Below are positions 36,337 through 44,971 of a DNA stretch of 54,213 nt, in pieces (the stretch's first letter is position 1; every line of letters begins with the position of its first letter). This DNA comes from Litorisediminicola beolgyonensis. Lineage in GTDB: Bacteria; Pseudomonadota; Alphaproteobacteria; Rhodobacterales; Rhodobacteraceae. Location: the NCBI RefSeq assembly GCF_042679605.1, contig NZ_JBHTMU010000030.1, positions 1-54,213 on the forward strand, given 5' to 3'. The notes below the pieces were generated by a model. It was given only the letters and a program-made list of their open reading frames with translations, made no database searches and was not told the origin of the DNA. The position numbers were made by a program, and so were the translations under genes.

Positions 36337-37818
36337 GTGACGGCGAGACGGACACTGGCTGAGCTGGGATTGACCGCGCGCGGCGGCGCCGAGGCGCAGG
36401 TCACGGGGCTCGCGGTCGACAGCCGCGAGGTGCGGGACGGCACCCTCTTCTTTGCGCTTCCGGGCACGCGGGTGCACGGGGCCGAATTCATACCCGCGGC
36501 GCTTGCCGCCGGTGCGGGCGCGATCCTGACCGATGCCGAGGGCGCGCGGATCGCCGCGGACGCGCTTGCGGGCTCGCCCGCCGCGCTGATCGTCGCCGCC
36601 GATCCCAGGCAGGCCCTGGCCTACAGCGCGGCGCTCTGGTTCGGCGCCCAGCCCGGAACGGTGGTCGCGGTCACCGGCACCAACGGCAAGACCTCGGTGG
36701 CGAGCTTCACCCGCCGCATCTGGCAGGAGCTCGGTCTGCGCGCTGTCAATCTGGGCACAACCGGGGTCGAGGGCGACTGGCAGGCACCGCTGCGCCACAC
36801 CACGCCCGAACCGATCACGCTCCACCACATGCTCGCGGGCGCGGCCGAAGCCGGTGTCGATCACGCCGCGATGGAGGCGTCCTCGCACGGGCTCGAACAG
36901 CGCCGTCTCGACGGGGTGACGCTGACCGCGGCGGGGTTCACGAATTTCACCCAGGATCACCTCGATTACCATGCGAGCTTCGAGGATTACTTCGCCGCCA
37001 AGGCCGGGCTCTTCGCCCGCGTCCTGCCCGAGGACGGCACCGCGGTGATCAATATCGACGACCCGAGAGGCGTCGACATGGCCGCCATCGCCGAGGCGCG
37101 GGGCCAGACGCTCATTACCGTGGGCCGGGCCGAGGGCGCAGATATCTGCCTGATGGGCCAGCGCTTCGAGCAGGCGGGCCAGGAGATCCGCGTCCGGCAC
37201 GAAGGGGTCGTGCGGCAGCTGAAGCTTGGCCTGATCGGCGGCTTCCAGGCGGAGAACGCGCTGGTGGCGGCAGGTCTCGTGATCGCCTGCGGCACGCCGG
37301 CCGAAGACGTGTTCTCGGCCCTGCCGCGCCTCGACACCGTGCGGGGCCGCATGCAGCTTGCCGCGACGCGCGACAACGGCGCGACGGTCTTCGTCGATTA
37401 CGCCCACACGCCCGACGCGGTGGCGACCGCGATCCGCGCGCTTCGCCCGCATGTCATGGGCCGCCTCGTCGCCATCGTCGGCGCGGGCGGCGACCGCGAC
37501 GCGGGGAAGAGACCGCTGATGGGCGCAGCGGCGGCGGAGTTCGCCGACACGGTGATCGTGACCGACGACAACCCGCGCACCGAGGACCCCGCGGCGATCC
37601 GCGCGCAGGTGCTCGACGGCGCGCCGGGGGCGCTCGAGGTCGGCGACCGCGCCGAGGCGATCCTGCGCGGCGTCGATGCGCTTGGTCCCGGCGACGCGCT
37701 CCTGATCTGCGGCAAGGGCCACGAGACCGGCCAGATCGTCGGCGAGACGGTCTATCCGTTCGACGATGCGGAGCAGGCCAGCGTCGCGGTCTCCGCACTC
37801 GACGGGGGCGTCGCGTGA
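36337..37818 (+). CDS. murE: UDP-MurNAc-L-Ala-D-Glu:meso-diaminopimelate ligase
   Basis: The 493-aa ligase adds meso-diaminopimelate to the wall precursor. The ATP loop is VTGTNGKTSVASF, the middle domain has EASSHGLEQRRLDG and the C-terminal domain carries DNPRTEDP, the DNPR motif that selects meso-DAP rather than lysine. The start is GTG 36337. Downstream of its stop, 124 nt separate it from murF and hold a repeat element, which is unusual inside a dcw cluster. Confidence 0.96.
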   Translation: MTARRTLAELGLTARGGAEAQVTGLAVDSREVRDGTLFFALPGTRVHGAEFIPAALAAGAGAILTDAEGARIAADALAGSPAALIVAADPRQALAYSAALWFGAQPGTVVAVTGTNGKTSVASFTRRIWQELGLRAVNLGTTGVEGDWQAPLRHTTPEPITLHHMLAGAAEAGVDHAAMEASSHGLEQRRLDGVTLTAAGFTNFTQDHLDYHASFEDYFAAKAGLFARVLPEDGTAVINIDDPRGVDMAAIAEARGQTLITVGRAEGADICLMGQRFEQAGQEIRVRHEGVVRQLKLGLIGGFQAENALVAAGLVIACGTPAEDVFSALPRLDTVRGRMQLAATRDNGATVFVDYAHTPDAVATAIRALRPHVMGRLVAIVGAGGDRDAGKRPLMGAAAAEFADTVIVTDDNPRTEDPAAIRAQVLDGAPGALEVGDRAEAILRGVDALGPGDALLICGKGHETGQIVGETVYPFDDAEQASVAVSALDGGVA

Positions 37819-37849
37819 CAGCGCGCCGCGCCGCAAGGCCGCGCCCGTG

Positions 37850-37885
37850 GCAGCCGTGGGCTGCGTATTTAGAAAAAGAAGAAGC
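37850..37885 (+). repeat. Dispersed repeat element between murE and murF
   Basis: A short stem GCAGCC/GGCTGC (37850-37855, 37859-37864) runs into GCGTATTTAGAAAAAGAAGAAGC-type sequence (37863-37885). The same GCGTATTT plus AAAAGAAGAAGC pair occurs at 13522-13545, where a matching right arm completes a hairpin; here the right arm is missing. It looks like a half copy of an intergenic element. Confidence 0.6.
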
Positions 37886-37942
37886 ACGAGGCTGCGCGTT
37901 CGCCCGGCGTGGGACGCGCAGGTGGCGAGGCGAGGGGCGGCA

Positions 37943-39379
37943 ATGACACTCTGGACGAGCGACGAGGCGGCCCGGGCGACGGGCGGGCGGGTCAGCGCGC
38001 CCTGGACGGCCGGGGGCGTGTCGATCGACACGCGGAGCCTGGCGCCGGGCGATCTCTTCGTGGCGCTCAAGGCGGCGCGGGACGGGCATGAGTTCGTGGC
38101 CGACGCGCTGGCCAAGGGCGCGGCGGCGGCGCTGGTCGATCACATCCCCGAGGGAGTGGCCGAGGATGCGCCGCTCCTGATCGTCGACGACGTGCTTGGG
38201 GCGCTCGAAGCGCTGGGGCGCGCCGCACGGGCGCGCACGGCTGCGCGGGTCGTGGCGGTGACCGGGTCGGTGGGCAAGACCTCGACCAAGGAGATGCTGC
38301 GCACGGTCCTGGGCGGGCAGGGCCGGGTGCATGCCGCCGAGGCCAGCTACAACAACCATTGGGGCGTGCCGCTGACGCTGGCGCGGATGCCGCGGGAGAC
38401 CGAGTTCGCGGTGATCGAGATCGGCATGAACCATCCCGGCGAGATCGCGCCCCTGTCGCGCCTGGCGCGCCCGCATGTGGGCATCGTGGTCATCGTCGCC
38501 CCGGCGCATCTGGCGGCCTTCGAGAATGTCGAGGGGATCGCGCGCGAGAAGGCGGCGATCTTCGATGGGCTGGAGCCCGGCGGCACCGCCATCCTGAACG
38601 GCGACCTGGCGGTCACGCCGATCCTCGAGGCGGCGGCGGAGCGCGCGGGCGCCAGCGTGATCAGCTTCGGAGAAAGCGCGGCCTGTCACCACCGGGCGAC
38701 CGATATCCGCATCTCCGGGACGGTCACGGTGGCGCAGATGCGCGCCTGGCGGCAGAAGCTTCTCTACAAGGTCGCGGCGCAGGGGCGGCATTTCGCGGTC
38801 AACGCGCTGGCGGTCATCGCCTGCGCCGGTGCGCTCGGTCTCGACCTCGCCACGGCCATTGCCGATCTGGCGCGCTGGCGGCCCGGGGCGGGGCGCGGCC
38901 AGCGCGAGGTGATCGCGCTCGACGCGGTCGATCCGCAGATGCGGATCGAGCTGATCGACGATGCCTACAACGCCAATCCCGCCTCGGTCGGCGCGTCGCT
39001 CGAGGTGCTCGCGGCAAGCATGCCCGAGGACGGGATCGGGCGCATCGCCCATGGCCGCCGGATCGCCTATCTCGGCGACATGAAGGAACTGGGCGACACC
39101 GGAGCGGCGCTGCATGCCGCTCTGGCCGACCATCCCGCGATGCGAGAGATCGACCTCGTGCATTGCGTGGGCCCTCTGATGCGGTCGCTCTGGGAGGCGC
39201 TGCCGCGCGAGAAACGCGGTCACTGGACCGAGGATGCCCCGGCCATGGCGGCCCGAGTGGCGCGTGATCTCGATGCCGGCGACGTCGTGCTGGTGAAGGG
39301 ATCGTTGTCGATGGGTCTCGGCCGCATTGTTGACGCGATCCGCAAATTGCGCCAAGGCGCCGCCACGGCGGAGGCCTGA
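37943..39379 (+). CDS. murF: UDP-MurNAc-tripeptide:D-Ala-D-Ala ligase
   Basis: The 478-aa ligase adds D-Ala-D-Ala to the precursor. It has the N-terminal VSIDTRSLAPGDLFVALKAARDGHEFV, ATP loop VTGSVGKTSTKEML, the EIGMNHPGEIAPLS motif and DAYNANPAS in the C-terminal region. ATG 37943 follows a GAGG-rich stretch. It is followed after 51 nt by mraY. The long distance from murE suggests a separate promoter or a read-through regulatory site between them. Confidence 0.96.
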   Translation: MTLWTSDEAARATGGRVSAPWTAGGVSIDTRSLAPGDLFVALKAARDGHEFVADALAKGAAAALVDHIPEGVAEDAPLLIVDDVLGALEALGRAARARTAARVVAVTGSVGKTSTKEMLRTVLGGQGRVHAAEASYNNHWGVPLTLARMPRETEFAVIEIGMNHPGEIAPLSRLARPHVGIVVIVAPAHLAAFENVEGIAREKAAIFDGLEPGGTAILNGDLAVTPILEAAAERAGASVISFGESAACHHRATDIRISGTVTVAQMRAWRQKLLYKVAAQGRHFAVNALAVIACAGALGLDLATAIADLARWRPGAGRGQREVIALDAVDPQMRIELIDDAYNANPASVGASLEVLAASMPEDGIGRIAHGRRIAYLGDMKELGDTGAALHAALADHPAMREIDLVHCVGPLMRSLWEALPREKRGHWTEDAPAMAARVARDLDAGDVVLVKGSLSMGLGRIVDAIRKLRQGAATAEA

Positions 39380-39430
39380 GGCCGGGCGCCGCCTCTCCGG
39401 CGCGAAGAACGGGACGGGAGACGAGACCAC

Positions 39431-40513
39431 ATGCTCTACTGGCTGGCCGAGCTGTCCGACGGGGGCGGGGCATTCAACCTGTTCCGCTACATCACCTTCC
39501 GCGCGGGCGGGGCCTTTCTCACCGCGCTGATCTTCGGCTTCCTGTTCGGGCTGCCGCTGATCAACGTCCTGCGCAAGCGCCAGGGCAAGGGGCAGCCGAT
39601 CCGCACCGACGGGCCGGAAGGTCATTTCGTCAAGGCGGGCACGCCGACCATGGGCGGTCTTCTGATCATCGGTGCGCTCGTGACCTCGACGCTCCTTTGG
39701 GCGCGGCTCGACAACCCCTTCGTCTGGATGGTGCTCTTCGTCACCGTCTCTTACGCGGCGATCGGCTTTGCCGACGATTACGCCAAGGTGAAAAAGCAGA
39801 CCTCGGCGGGGGTCTCGGGCAAGGTGCGGTTGCTCCTGGGCTTCCTCATTGCTGCCATCGCGGGGTTCTGGGCGAGCCTCTACCATCCGCCGGAGCTGAC
39901 CAACGAGTTGGCACTGCCGGTCTTCAAGAACACGCTCATCCACCTGGGCTGGTTCTACATTCCCTTCGCGATGATCGTGATCGTGGGCTCTGCCAACGCG
40001 GTGAACCTGACCGACGGGCTCGACGGGCTGGCGATCATGCCGGTGATGATCGCGACCGGCACGCTGGGGGTCATCGCCTACGCGGTGGGTCGGGTCGACT
40101 TCACCGAGTATCTCGATGTGCATTATGTGCCCGGGACCGGCGAGATCCTGATCTTCGCGATGGGGGTGTTCGGCGGCGGGCTCGGGTTCCTGTGGTACAA
40201 CGCGCCCCCCGCGGCGGTCTTCATGGGCGATACCGGCAGCCTTGCCCTGGGCGGCGCGCTCGGTGCCATCGCGGTGGCGACCAAGCACGAGATCGTCCTG
40301 GCGGTCGTGGGCGGCCTTTTCGTGGTCGAGGCGCTCTCGGTGATCATCCAGGTCCTCTACTTCAAGCGGACCGGCAAACGGGTCTTCCTGATGGCCCCGA
40401 TCCACCACCATTACGAAAAGAAGGGCTGGGCCGAGCCGCAGATCGTGATCCGCTTCTGGATCATCTCGCTGATCCTCGCGCTGATCGGGCTCGCGACGCT
40501 CAAGGTGCGCTGA
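39431..40513 (+). CDS. mraY: Phospho-MurNAc-pentapeptide transferase
   Basis: The 360-aa integral membrane enzyme makes lipid I by moving phospho-MurNAc-pentapeptide to undecaprenyl phosphate. About ten helices are visible with the polyprenyl-transferase motifs GTPTMGGLLI, the aspartate-rich GFADDYAKVKK, NAVNLTDGLDGLA and PIHHHYEKKGW near the C terminus. Its stop shares a base with the ATG of a nitrilase-family gene; the usual murD does not follow, so the dcw cluster ends here. Confidence 0.97.
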   Translation: MLYWLAELSDGGGAFNLFRYITFRAGGAFLTALIFGFLFGLPLINVLRKRQGKGQPIRTDGPEGHFVKAGTPTMGGLLIIGALVTSTLLWARLDNPFVWMVLFVTVSYAAIGFADDYAKVKKQTSAGVSGKVRLLLGFLIAAIAGFWASLYHPPELTNELALPVFKNTLIHLGWFYIPFAMIVIVGSANAVNLTDGLDGLAIMPVMIATGTLGVIAYAVGRVDFTEYLDVHYVPGTGEILIFAMGVFGGGLGFLWYNAPPAAVFMGDTGSLALGGALGAIAVATKHEIVLAVVGGLFVVEALSVIIQVLYFKRTGKRVFLMAPIHHHYEKKGWAEPQIVIRFWIISLILALIGLATLKVR

Positions 40514-41409
40514 TGAAGATCGCGGCGGCGGGCTATCCGCTCGATTTCCTGCCGAACTGGGCGGCCTATGAGACCAAGCTCATCGACTGGGTGAGCGAGG
40601 CGGCCTCGGCCGGGGCCGACCTTCTGGTCTTTCCCGAATACGGGGCGATGGAGCTGGCGACGCTCGACGGTGCCAAGGTGGCGGGCGATCTCGAGGCGTC
40701 GCTCCGGGCTGTCTCGGACCGGATCCCGGCGGTCGACGACCTGCATGCGCGGCTCGCCGCCGAGTACGGGGTCTACATCCTCGCCGCCTCGGCGCCGGTC
40801 TTCGATCCCGATTTCGGCGAGCGACCCGTCAACCGGGCGCGGTTCTTCACGCCGGGCGGTGCGCGCGGCCATCAGGACAAGCAGATCATGACGCGCTTCG
40901 AGCGCGAGACCTGGGGAGTCGTCGGGGGCGGCCCGCTGCGCGTCTTCGACACGGAACTGGGGCGGATCGGCATCCTGATCTGTTACGACAGCGAATACCC
41001 GCTCCTGGCGCGTGCGATGAAGGAGGCCGATCTCATTCTCGTGCCCTCCTGCACCGAGGCCCTGACCGGCTATTCCCGCGTGCGCATCGGCGCCATGGCC
41101 CGCGCGCTCGAGCAGCAATGCGTGACGGTCATGTCCTCGACCGTCGGTCCGGCGGACTGGTCCGAGGCGGTGGACACCAATTGCGGACGCGGCGGCGTCT
41201 TCGGCCCGCCCGATACCGGCTTTCCGCCGACCGGCGTGATCGCCGAGGGCGTGCTCGACCAGCCCGGCTGGACCTATGCCGAGCTCGATCCCGTGCAGGT
41301 CGCGCAGGTGCGCATGGACGGCGTCGTGCTCAACCGCACCCATTGGGACGAGCAGGCGGGCCGCGACGGCCCGGTCGAGGAAATCTCCCTGCGCGGAATT
41401 GACACTTGA
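40513..41409 (+). CDS. Carbon-nitrogen hydrolase (nitrilase superfamily)
   Basis: The 298-aa enzyme has the Glu-Lys-Cys triad of the superfamily: Glu in FPEYGAMEL, Lys in GHQDKQIMTRFE and Cys in LICYDSEYPLLA. The family hydrolyses amides or nitriles of small molecules; a substrate cannot be assigned. Its start overlaps the mraY stop (TGATG), so it is translated as part of the dcw transcript even though it has no known wall role. It stands where relatives carry murD. Confidence 0.9.
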   Translation: MKIAAAGYPLDFLPNWAAYETKLIDWVSEAASAGADLLVFPEYGAMELATLDGAKVAGDLEASLRAVSDRIPAVDDLHARLAAEYGVYILAASAPVFDPDFGERPVNRARFFTPGGARGHQDKQIMTRFERETWGVVGGGPLRVFDTELGRIGILICYDSEYPLLARAMKEADLILVPSCTEALTGYSRVRIGAMARALEQQCVTVMSSTVGPADWSEAVDTNCGRGGVFGPPDTGFPPTGVIAEGVLDQPGWTYAELDPVQVAQVRMDGVVLNRTHWDEQAGRDGPVEEISLRGIDT

Positions 41410-41491
41410 AAAACCGTCCGCATGGGCGCATTTACCCCACATTGCGCTGACCGGACCCCCGATCGGCGCTGGACGCAATTCAGGAGAGACC

Positions 41492-41710
41492 ATGGCCAAG
41501 GAAGATTTGCTCGAATTTCCCGGTGTCGTGAAGGAACTCCTGCCCAACGCGACGTTCCGGGTCGAGCTTGAGAATGGCCATGAGATCATCGCGCACACGG
41601 CAGGCAAGATGCGCAAGAACCGCATCCGTGTTCTGGCTGGCGACAAGGTGCAGGTCGAGATGACGCCCTACGATCTGACCAAGGGTCGCATCAACTACCG
41701 CTTCAAGTAA
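41492..41710 (+). CDS. infA: Translation initiation factor IF-1
   Basis: The 72-aa OB-fold protein binds the ribosomal A site during initiation. It begins MAKEDLLEFPGVVKELLP and contains the conserved VELENGHEIIAHTAGKMRKNRIRVL and DLTKGRINYRFK ending. The ribosome site CAGGAGAGACC is strong. A terminator (41734-41755) follows directly, so infA can be a single-gene unit. The 82-nt gap after the nitrilase gene may hold its promoter. Confidence 0.97.
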   Translation: MAKEDLLEFPGVVKELLPNATFRVELENGHEIIAHTAGKMRKNRIRVLAGDKVQVEMTPYDLTKGRINYRFK

Positions 41711-41733
41711 ACGGCAGGATATGCGATCCCGCG

Positions 41734-41755
41734 CGGGGCCCTCGGGCCCCGTTTT
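41734..41755 (+). terminator. Terminator after infA
   Basis: A 7-bp GC stem (41734-41740 with 41745-41751) with a 4-nt loop is followed by TTTT (41752-41755), 24 nt after the infA stop. Confidence 0.8.
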
Positions 41756-41773
41756 GCTGTTCAGGGGGCGGAT

Positions 41774-42349
41774 GTGACCTTCATTCTCGGATCGGGAAGC
41801 CCGCGCAGGCTCGAGCTTCTGGCACAGATCGGCGTGACGCCCGACGCGGTGCGCCCGCCGGAGATCGACGAGGACCCGCGTGAACGCGAGTTGCCGCGCC
41901 CCTATTGCGTGCGGATCGCCCGGGAGAAGGCGCTGGCGGTTGCGGCGGAGCCCGACGACCTCGTGCTCGCCGCCGACACCACCGTGGCGCTCGGCCGCCG
42001 GATTCTCGGCAAGCCCCGCGATGCGGGCGAGGCGGCGGAGTTTCTCTATGCGCTCTCCGGGCGTCGCCACCGCGTCGTCACCGCCGTGGCCGTCCGCCGG
42101 GGCGAGCGGCTCTGGGAGCGCGACGTCGTGAGCGCGGTGAAGATGAAGCGCCTCACGGGCGACGAGGTGAACGGCTATCTCGCCACCGGCGACTGGCAGG
42201 GCAAGGCTGGAGGCTACGGCATCCAGGGACCCGCGGGCGCGCTGATCCCGTGGATCTCGGGCTCGTTCACCGGCATCGTCGGTCTGCCGCTCGCGGAGAC
42301 GGCGGCGCTGTTGCAAGCGGCCGGATGGCCGGTCTGGAGGCAGGCATGA
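41774..42349 (+). CDS. maf: Maf-family nucleotide pyrophosphatase
   Basis: The 191-aa protein hydrolyses non-canonical or free nucleoside triphosphates and is linked to septum control. It has the N-terminal FILGSGSPRRLELLAQIG, the catalytic region LAADTTVALGRRILGKP with the Asp pair, and KAGGYGIQGPAGALI. The start is GTG 41774. Its stop overlaps the RNase gene ATG. The maf-rng-yacG order is common in this family. Confidence 0.92.
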   Translation: MTFILGSGSPRRLELLAQIGVTPDAVRPPEIDEDPRERELPRPYCVRIAREKALAVAAEPDDLVLAADTTVALGRRILGKPRDAGEAAEFLYALSGRRHRVVTAVAVRRGERLWERDVVSAVKMKRLTGDEVNGYLATGDWQGKAGGYGIQGPAGALIPWISGSFTGIVGLPLAETAALLQAAGWPVWRQA

Positions 42350-43365
42350 AAGGCTCGGTGATCGCTCTCGACCATCTGGGCGACCGCGAGGCGGCGGCTC
42401 TGATCGTCGATGGACAGCTCGAGGATCTGCTGATCGAGGGCGAGGGCCTCTCGACCGGCGCGATCTGCCGCGGCATCGCGCGGCGACCGATGAAGGGGCA
42501 GGGCGGGCTCTTCCTCGACGGTCCCGAGGGGCCGCTCTACCTGCGTCAGATCAAGGGCATTTCGCCCGGCGAGCCGCTGATCGTACAGGTCACGGGCCAG
42601 GCCGAGCCGGGCAAGGCGCTTCCGGTGACCGCGAAACTTCTCTTCAAGAGCCGCTACGCCATCGTCACTCCGGACGCGCCGGGCATCAATGTCTCGCGCT
42701 CGATCCGCGACGACGACACGCGCGACATGCTTCTGGGCATCGCGCACGAAAGCTTCGACGGCCCCGGCGGGCTGATCCTGCGCTCGGAATGCGTCGGAGC
42801 AGAGGCTGGCGAGATTGCCGAGGACATCGCCGCGATGGTCGCGCTTGCGGGGCAGGTCCTGGCCGATAGCGGCAAGGGGCCGGAGCTCCTGGTCGCGGGC
42901 GACGGGCCCCACGCGCTGGCGTGGAGGGACTGGCCGGTGCCGGACGTGTTCGATCAGGACGCCGGCAGTTTCGAGTGCCACGGCGTGACCGAGGCGCTGG
43001 AGCGCGCCCGGCGCCCCGAGGTCGCGCTTGGCAATGGCGCGTCGATGTGGATCGAGCCTACCCGCGCGCTGGTCGCGGTCGACGTGAACACCGGCGGCGA
43101 CACCTCTCCGGCTGCGGGTCTCAAGGCCACTATCGCCGCGCTGCGGGCGCTGCCGCGGGCGCTCCGGGTCCGGGGGCTCGGCGGCCTGATCACCATCGAC
43201 CCCGCGCCGGTCCCCAAGAAGGAGCGCCGCCAGATCGAGACCGTCCTGCGCGCCGCGCTCAAGGCCGATCGGGTCGAGACCACCTTTGTCGGCTGGACGC
43301 CGATGGGGAACATCGAATTGCAGCGCAAGCGCGACCGCGTTGCGCTGTCGGAGGTGCTCTCATGA
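42346..43365 (+). CDS. Short ribonuclease E/G family protein lacking the zinc-link
   Basis: The 339-aa protein has an N-terminal degenerate S1-like segment, the RNase-H-like part, and the DNase-I-like catalytic region with WIEPTRALVAVDVNTGGDTS, where the two Asp bind Mg. It stops at NIELQRKRDRVALSEVLS, just where RNase E/G would continue into the CPxC zinc-link. The next gene, overlapping by 4 nt, encodes a protein starting MSCPIC. ATG 42346 overlaps the maf stop. Its role is probably rRNA or mRNA maturation, but the truncation makes that uncertain. Confidence 0.88.
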   Translation: MKGSVIALDHLGDREAAALIVDGQLEDLLIEGEGLSTGAICRGIARRPMKGQGGLFLDGPEGPLYLRQIKGISPGEPLIVQVTGQAEPGKALPVTAKLLFKSRYAIVTPDAPGINVSRSIRDDDTRDMLLGIAHESFDGPGGLILRSECVGAEAGEIAEDIAAMVALAGQVLADSGKGPELLVAGDGPHALAWRDWPVPDVFDQDAGSFECHGVTEALERARRPEVALGNGASMWIEPTRALVAVDVNTGGDTSPAAGLKATIAALRALPRALRVRGLGGLITIDPAPVPKKERRQIETVLRAALKADRVETTFVGWTPMGNIELQRKRDRVALSEVLS

Positions 43366-43556
43366 GCTGCCCGATCTGCACGAAACCGACCGACCCGAGC
43401 TACCGGCCGTTCTGCTCGCGCCGCTGCGCCGATCTGGACCTCGCGAAATGGCTGACCGGCAGCTACGCGATCCCGTCGGAGGATCCCGAGGACGCGGACG
43501 AGGCGCTCGACGCGATGCGCGAGGCGGTGGATGCACAAAAGGAGCGACCGCATTGA
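43362..43556 (+). CDS. yacG: DNA gyrase inhibitor YacG-like zinc protein
   Basis: The 64-aa protein has one zinc finger, CPIC near the N terminus and CSRRC about 14 residues later, followed by LDLAKWLTGSYAIP and an acidic tail. This is the YacG family, reported to bind GyrB. It overlaps the RNase gene and its own stop overlaps the TTG start of the next gene (TTGA), so four genes here are chained. Confidence 0.88.
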   Translation: MSCPICTKPTDPSYRPFCSRRCADLDLAKWLTGSYAIPSEDPEDADEALDAMREAVDAQKERPH

Positions 43557-44794
43557 AAACGCTCGAAGAGCTGGGCCTGATCGAGGCCGTCCGCGACCGC
43601 TTCGCCCATGTCGAGACCTGCCCGCTCTCCGGCCCGCGCATCTTCTTCGAGAATGCGGGCGGGGCGCTGACGCTGAAATCCGTGGTCGAGACCTCGGCCT
43701 TCTACGCCGCGATCCCCGACAACCAGGGCCGCGACAACCCGGCCTCGGCCGAGCTTCAGCGGGTGATCGACGCGGCCAAGGCCGATGTCGCGCGCTGGTT
43801 CGGTGCGACGGGCGGGGCGGTCTTCGTCGGCGAAAGCGGCACCGAGCTTCTCTTCCGGGTGATCCGCGACGCTTGCCTCGGCGCGGCACCGGCCGGCACG
43901 GTCCTGGGGTCGACCGTCGAACACCCGGCCTCGCGCAGCGCCGCGACGCGCTGGGCGGAGCAGACCGGCCGCGCCTATATCTCGGTCGCGCATGACGACG
44001 CGAAGGGCCGCGTCAGCGCCGAGGCCTATGCCGAGGCGGTGACGCCCGAGACCCGGGTCGCCACCATCCTGCACACCTCGCCGGTGACCGGGATCGGCAA
44101 CGATCTGGCCGCGATTACGGAGGCGATCCGCGCCACCGCGCCCGAGGCCTTCATCATCGTCGACGGCATCCAGCACGCGAGCCACGGGGCGATCGGGCTC
44201 GGGGCGGCGGATGTCGATGCCTATGTCATCTCGCCCTACAAGGTCTTCTCGCGCCACGGCTACGGCGTCGCCTGGGCCTCGGACCGGCTGACGGCGCTGG
44301 CCCATGACGCGCTGATCGGCGGACCCGAGGGCCGCTGGGAGCTCGGCACCCGCGACACCGGCGCCTATGCGACAATCTCGGAGGTGGTGCGCTATCTCGA
44401 ATGGCTGGGCCACGCGGCGGGCGGCGCTGAGCCGCTCGAGACGGCGGGCGCGGTCATCCACGCGCAGGAAGCGGCGCTTTGCGACGCGATGCTGCACGGC
44501 ATCGACAATCTCGCGGGTCTGGCCGAACTGCCCGGGGTGCAGATCCTCGGCGGCGTGCAGAACCCGCATCGCGAGGGGCTCGTCAGCTTCGCCGTCGAGG
44601 GCCGCGATCCGGGCGGGATCGTCTCGGCCCTGCGCGAGGCGGGCGTGCGGGTGCATCTGAGAAAACCCGATCACTACTCAGGCAACATCCTGACCCCCTT
44701 GGGTCTTCCAGGCTGCGTGCGGGTGTCGATGTGCCATTACAACACGCTCGCCGAGGTGCGGAGCTTCTTGGCGGCGATGGCGCAGATTCTCTGA
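43553..44794 (+). CDS. Class V aminotransferase / cysteine-desulfurase-like PLP enzyme
   Basis: The 413-aa protein has the PLP lysine in YVISPYKVFSRHGYG and the Asp of IIVDGIQHASHG that binds the pyridine nitrogen. It resembles the NifS/IscS fold but has no recognisable catalytic cysteine loop, so desulfurase activity is not proven; a lyase or aminotransferase role is equally open. I take the TTG at 43553, which overlaps the yacG stop, as the start; no better ATG exists before the conserved ENAGGALT segment. A GC hairpin follows at 44821. Confidence 0.82.
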   Translation: MKTLEELGLIEAVRDRFAHVETCPLSGPRIFFENAGGALTLKSVVETSAFYAAIPDNQGRDNPASAELQRVIDAAKADVARWFGATGGAVFVGESGTELLFRVIRDACLGAAPAGTVLGSTVEHPASRSAATRWAEQTGRAYISVAHDDAKGRVSAEAYAEAVTPETRVATILHTSPVTGIGNDLAAITEAIRATAPEAFIIVDGIQHASHGAIGLGAADVDAYVISPYKVFSRHGYGVAWASDRLTALAHDALIGGPEGRWELGTRDTGAYATISEVVRYLEWLGHAAGGAEPLETAGAVIHAQEAALCDAMLHGIDNLAGLAELPGVQILGGVQNPHREGLVSFAVEGRDPGGIVSALREAGVRVHLRKPDHYSGNILTPLGLPGCVRVSMCHYNTLAEVRSFLAAMAQIL

Positions 44795-44820
44795 CCGGTG
44801 CGCCTCTGGAGCGGACAGGA

Positions 44821-44840
44821 GCGAGGGGCCTGCCCCTCGC
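44821..44840. other. GC hairpin downstream of the PLP enzyme
   Basis: A perfect 8-bp stem (44821-44828 with 44833-44840) closes a 4-nt loop. No T-run follows on the plus strand, so termination would be weak. Next to it lies AATATTTATGGACAGATGA (44851-44869), an A/T-rich block of unknown role. The rest of 44795-44971 shows no gene. Confidence 0.45.
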
Positions 44841-44971
44841 GCTTCCCGGGAATATTTATGGACAGATGAGGCCAGGGGCGCGGCGCTCTGTCCCGGCTTG
44901 GGACGCGGGCGGTGCTGGACAAGGGGCGCAGCGCTCGGGCAAAACGGGCGCCAATCGAGGAGACAGACAGG

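Noticed and set aside
43553..44794. Naming the PLP enzyme iscS or csd
   Set aside because: No catalytic-cysteine loop or Fe-S gene neighbours are visible, so only the fold family is claimed.
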